Shown here one piece after another: positions 56,672 through 57,609 of a stretch of 57,609 nt of DNA (positions are counted from its first letter, which is position 1; each line of letters opens with the position of its first letter). The translations under genes were made by a program, and so were the position numbers. Location of the stretch: positions 1-57,609 of the forward strand of contig CAMHHL010000004.1 in assembly GCA_946184925.1 (NCBI GenBank). The letters run 5' to 3'. Below the pieces are notes generated by a model that saw only the letters and a list, made by a program, of their open reading frames with translations, made no database searches and was not told the DNA's origin. This DNA comes from an uncultured Clostridia bacterium. Its GTDB lineage: Bacteria > Bacillota > Clostridia > Oscillospirales > Acutalibacteraceae.

Positions 56672-57427
56672 ATGACAGCATTGATTACAGGCGCAAGCAG
56701 CGGCATGGGACGCGACATGGCGCGTTATCTCGCCGCAAAGGGCTACGACCTGATTCTTGCAGCAAGGCGCAGGGAAAGGCTCGAAAAGCTCGCCGCCGAC
56801 CTCTCCGGCGTTAATGTGCGCATAATCGAGAGCGACCTTTCGGTTGAGGAAAACTGCTTCCGGCTCTATGAGGATACAAAAAACTCAGGGGTTGATTTTC
56901 TGATTAATAACGCAGGCTTCGGTGTGTACGGCAAATTCTCCGAGGTTCCGCTCGAACGCGAGCTTGAGCTCATTAATACTAACATAAAGGCGGTTCATAT
57001 TCTGACCAAGCTTTTCATCAAGGATATGATAGCACGCAACAGCGGTAATATTCTCAATGTCGGTTCAGCCGCCGGGTTTCTCCCGGGACCGACTTTCTCG
57101 AGCTATTACGCCTCGAAGAACTACGTCGTTCGTCTCAGCGAGGCTCTCCACGAGGAAATGCGCCGCGACAAAATCAACGTCGGTGTTTCTGTGCTATGTC
57201 CGGGACCTGTCAAGACCGAGTTCAACGCGGTTGCCGATGTGCGCTTTGCCGTCAAGGGGCTTGAGAGCGAGTATGTGGCGAAGTACGCAATAGACAAGGC
57301 TCTTGCAGGCAAAATGGTAATCACCCCCGGCAAGCTGCTCAAATTAACCAAGTTCTTGGAGCACTTCGCGAGCGAAAAGCTCCTCACCCGAATGTCATAC
57401 AACGTTCAGATGAAAAGAAAGCATTAA
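56672..57427 (+). CDS. Short-chain dehydrogenase/reductase
   Basis: A 251-residue SDR enzyme with the classical NAD(P) motif TGASSGMG, the NNAG motif (FLINNAGFGVYG), catalytic Ser in NVGSAAGFLPG and the YxxxK pair in SSYYASKNYV. The basic residues RRR after strand 2 favour NADPH. SDRs of this subgroup are often annotated as DltE/YdfG-like reductases; the substrate is unknown. AAAGGAATG precedes the ATG. It closes the rlmD operon before a repeat region. Confidence 0.93.
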   Translation: MTALITGASSGMGRDMARYLAAKGYDLILAARRRERLEKLAADLSGVNVRIIESDLSVEENCFRLYEDTKNSGVDFLINNAGFGVYGKFSEVPLERELELINTNIKAVHILTKLFIKDMIARNSGNILNVGSAAGFLPGPTFSSYYASKNYVVRLSEALHEEMRRDKINVGVSVLCPGPVKTEFNAVADVRFAVKGLESEYVAKYAIDKALAGKMVITPGKLLKLTKFLEHFASEKLLTRMSYNVQMKRKH

Positions 57428-57435
57428 TTTTATAT

Positions 57436-57609
57436 CTCTACCCTGTTACTTGAGTGCTCCTATCAAAGGTTTGGTTTGAGCTGTAACGACTGCTCCTATC
57501 AAACGCCCTTTAAGTTGAAAGTTGAAAGTTGAAAGTTGAAAGTTGTGGTCGAGTAGATGTTGGGTCAGCACATAGGTAAGTGATTAGTGTCAGCACATCG
57601 GTAAGCCTG
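57436..57609. repeat. Composite intergenic repeat, reaching the window edge
   Basis: CTCTACCCTGTTACTTGAG (57436-57454) is the family border. It is followed by CTCCTATCAAAGG, a second CTCCTATCAAACG, a GTTGAAA heptad array (57512-57544) and GTTGTGGTCGAGTAGATG. Near the edge GTCAGCACATAGGTAAG recurs at a 25-base period (57564 and 57589). No gene is seen here. Confidence 0.8.

Overview
The window looks like chromosomal DNA from a spore-forming, Gram-positive gut-type clostridium, probably Oscillospirales/Ruminococcaceae-like. The evidence is both subunits of dipicolinate synthase (a spore-core metabolite), a complete clostridial-style fructose PTS operon, lipoproteins and signal peptides without outer-membrane partners, roughly balanced base composition, and recognisable sigma-A promoters that mostly have 17-bp spacers. 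Taxonomy is inference from gene content only. No rRNA, tRNA, CRISPR array, phage or complete insertion sequence was seen. Most of the window is housekeeping or metabolic, with several accessory islets.

Layout, first half. An AT-rich gene tail (1-101) is followed by a secreted BspA-type leucine-rich-repeat protein, RecQ, a hypoxanthine-DNA glycosylase, a VanZ-like protein and an NTP_transf_5 protein. Two tandem secreted serpins (7083-10396) are transcribed divergently from a LytS-type sensor kinase and its response regulator. Then come a degenerate YbeY, a GNAT acetyltransferase and an unusual 833-residue adenosine-deaminase-like protein with a C-terminal SLOG-like domain. The fruR-fruK-fruA-ptsH-ptsI operon (16488-22468) puts specific and general PTS components under one promoter. 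A large RND exporter with an embedded coiled coil faces a small redox-type protein, an HD hydrolase and a secreted S41-type peptidase.

Layout, second half. A metallophosphoesterase-ApbE-NusG_II-Gx transporter operon suggests extracytoplasmic flavinylation. A radical SAM/SPASM enzyme overlaps a small protein with three VYAGP motifs and a zinc ribbon. A TPP riboswitch controls a thiamine-precursor ABC operon. Next are an ATP-grasp gene, nrdR, an OhrR-like regulator with glutathione peroxidase, dpaA-dpaB, metY-ispD-ispF, a Zur-regulated zinc uptake operon, recD2-comF, an MreB-like gene, murC, and rlmD-amidohydrolase-small membrane protein-SDR.

Intergenic regions carry several repeat families. 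There are two copies of a hairpin-rich MITE-like element with GTAGAC-ending inverted repeats, and one element with AGCCTTCCCTTGGGGGAAGG ends. A composite family carries a CTACCCTGTTACGTGA border, CTCCTATC units and GTTGAAA/GTTGTAA heptads. These repeats reach into gene ends: ispD takes its last codons, and thiZ its stop codon, from repeat DNA.

The best candidates for undescribed biology are the deaminase-SLOG fusion with its GNAT partner, the VYAGP-repeat protein with its radical SAM enzyme, and the serpin pair with divergent reactive loops beside a two-component system.
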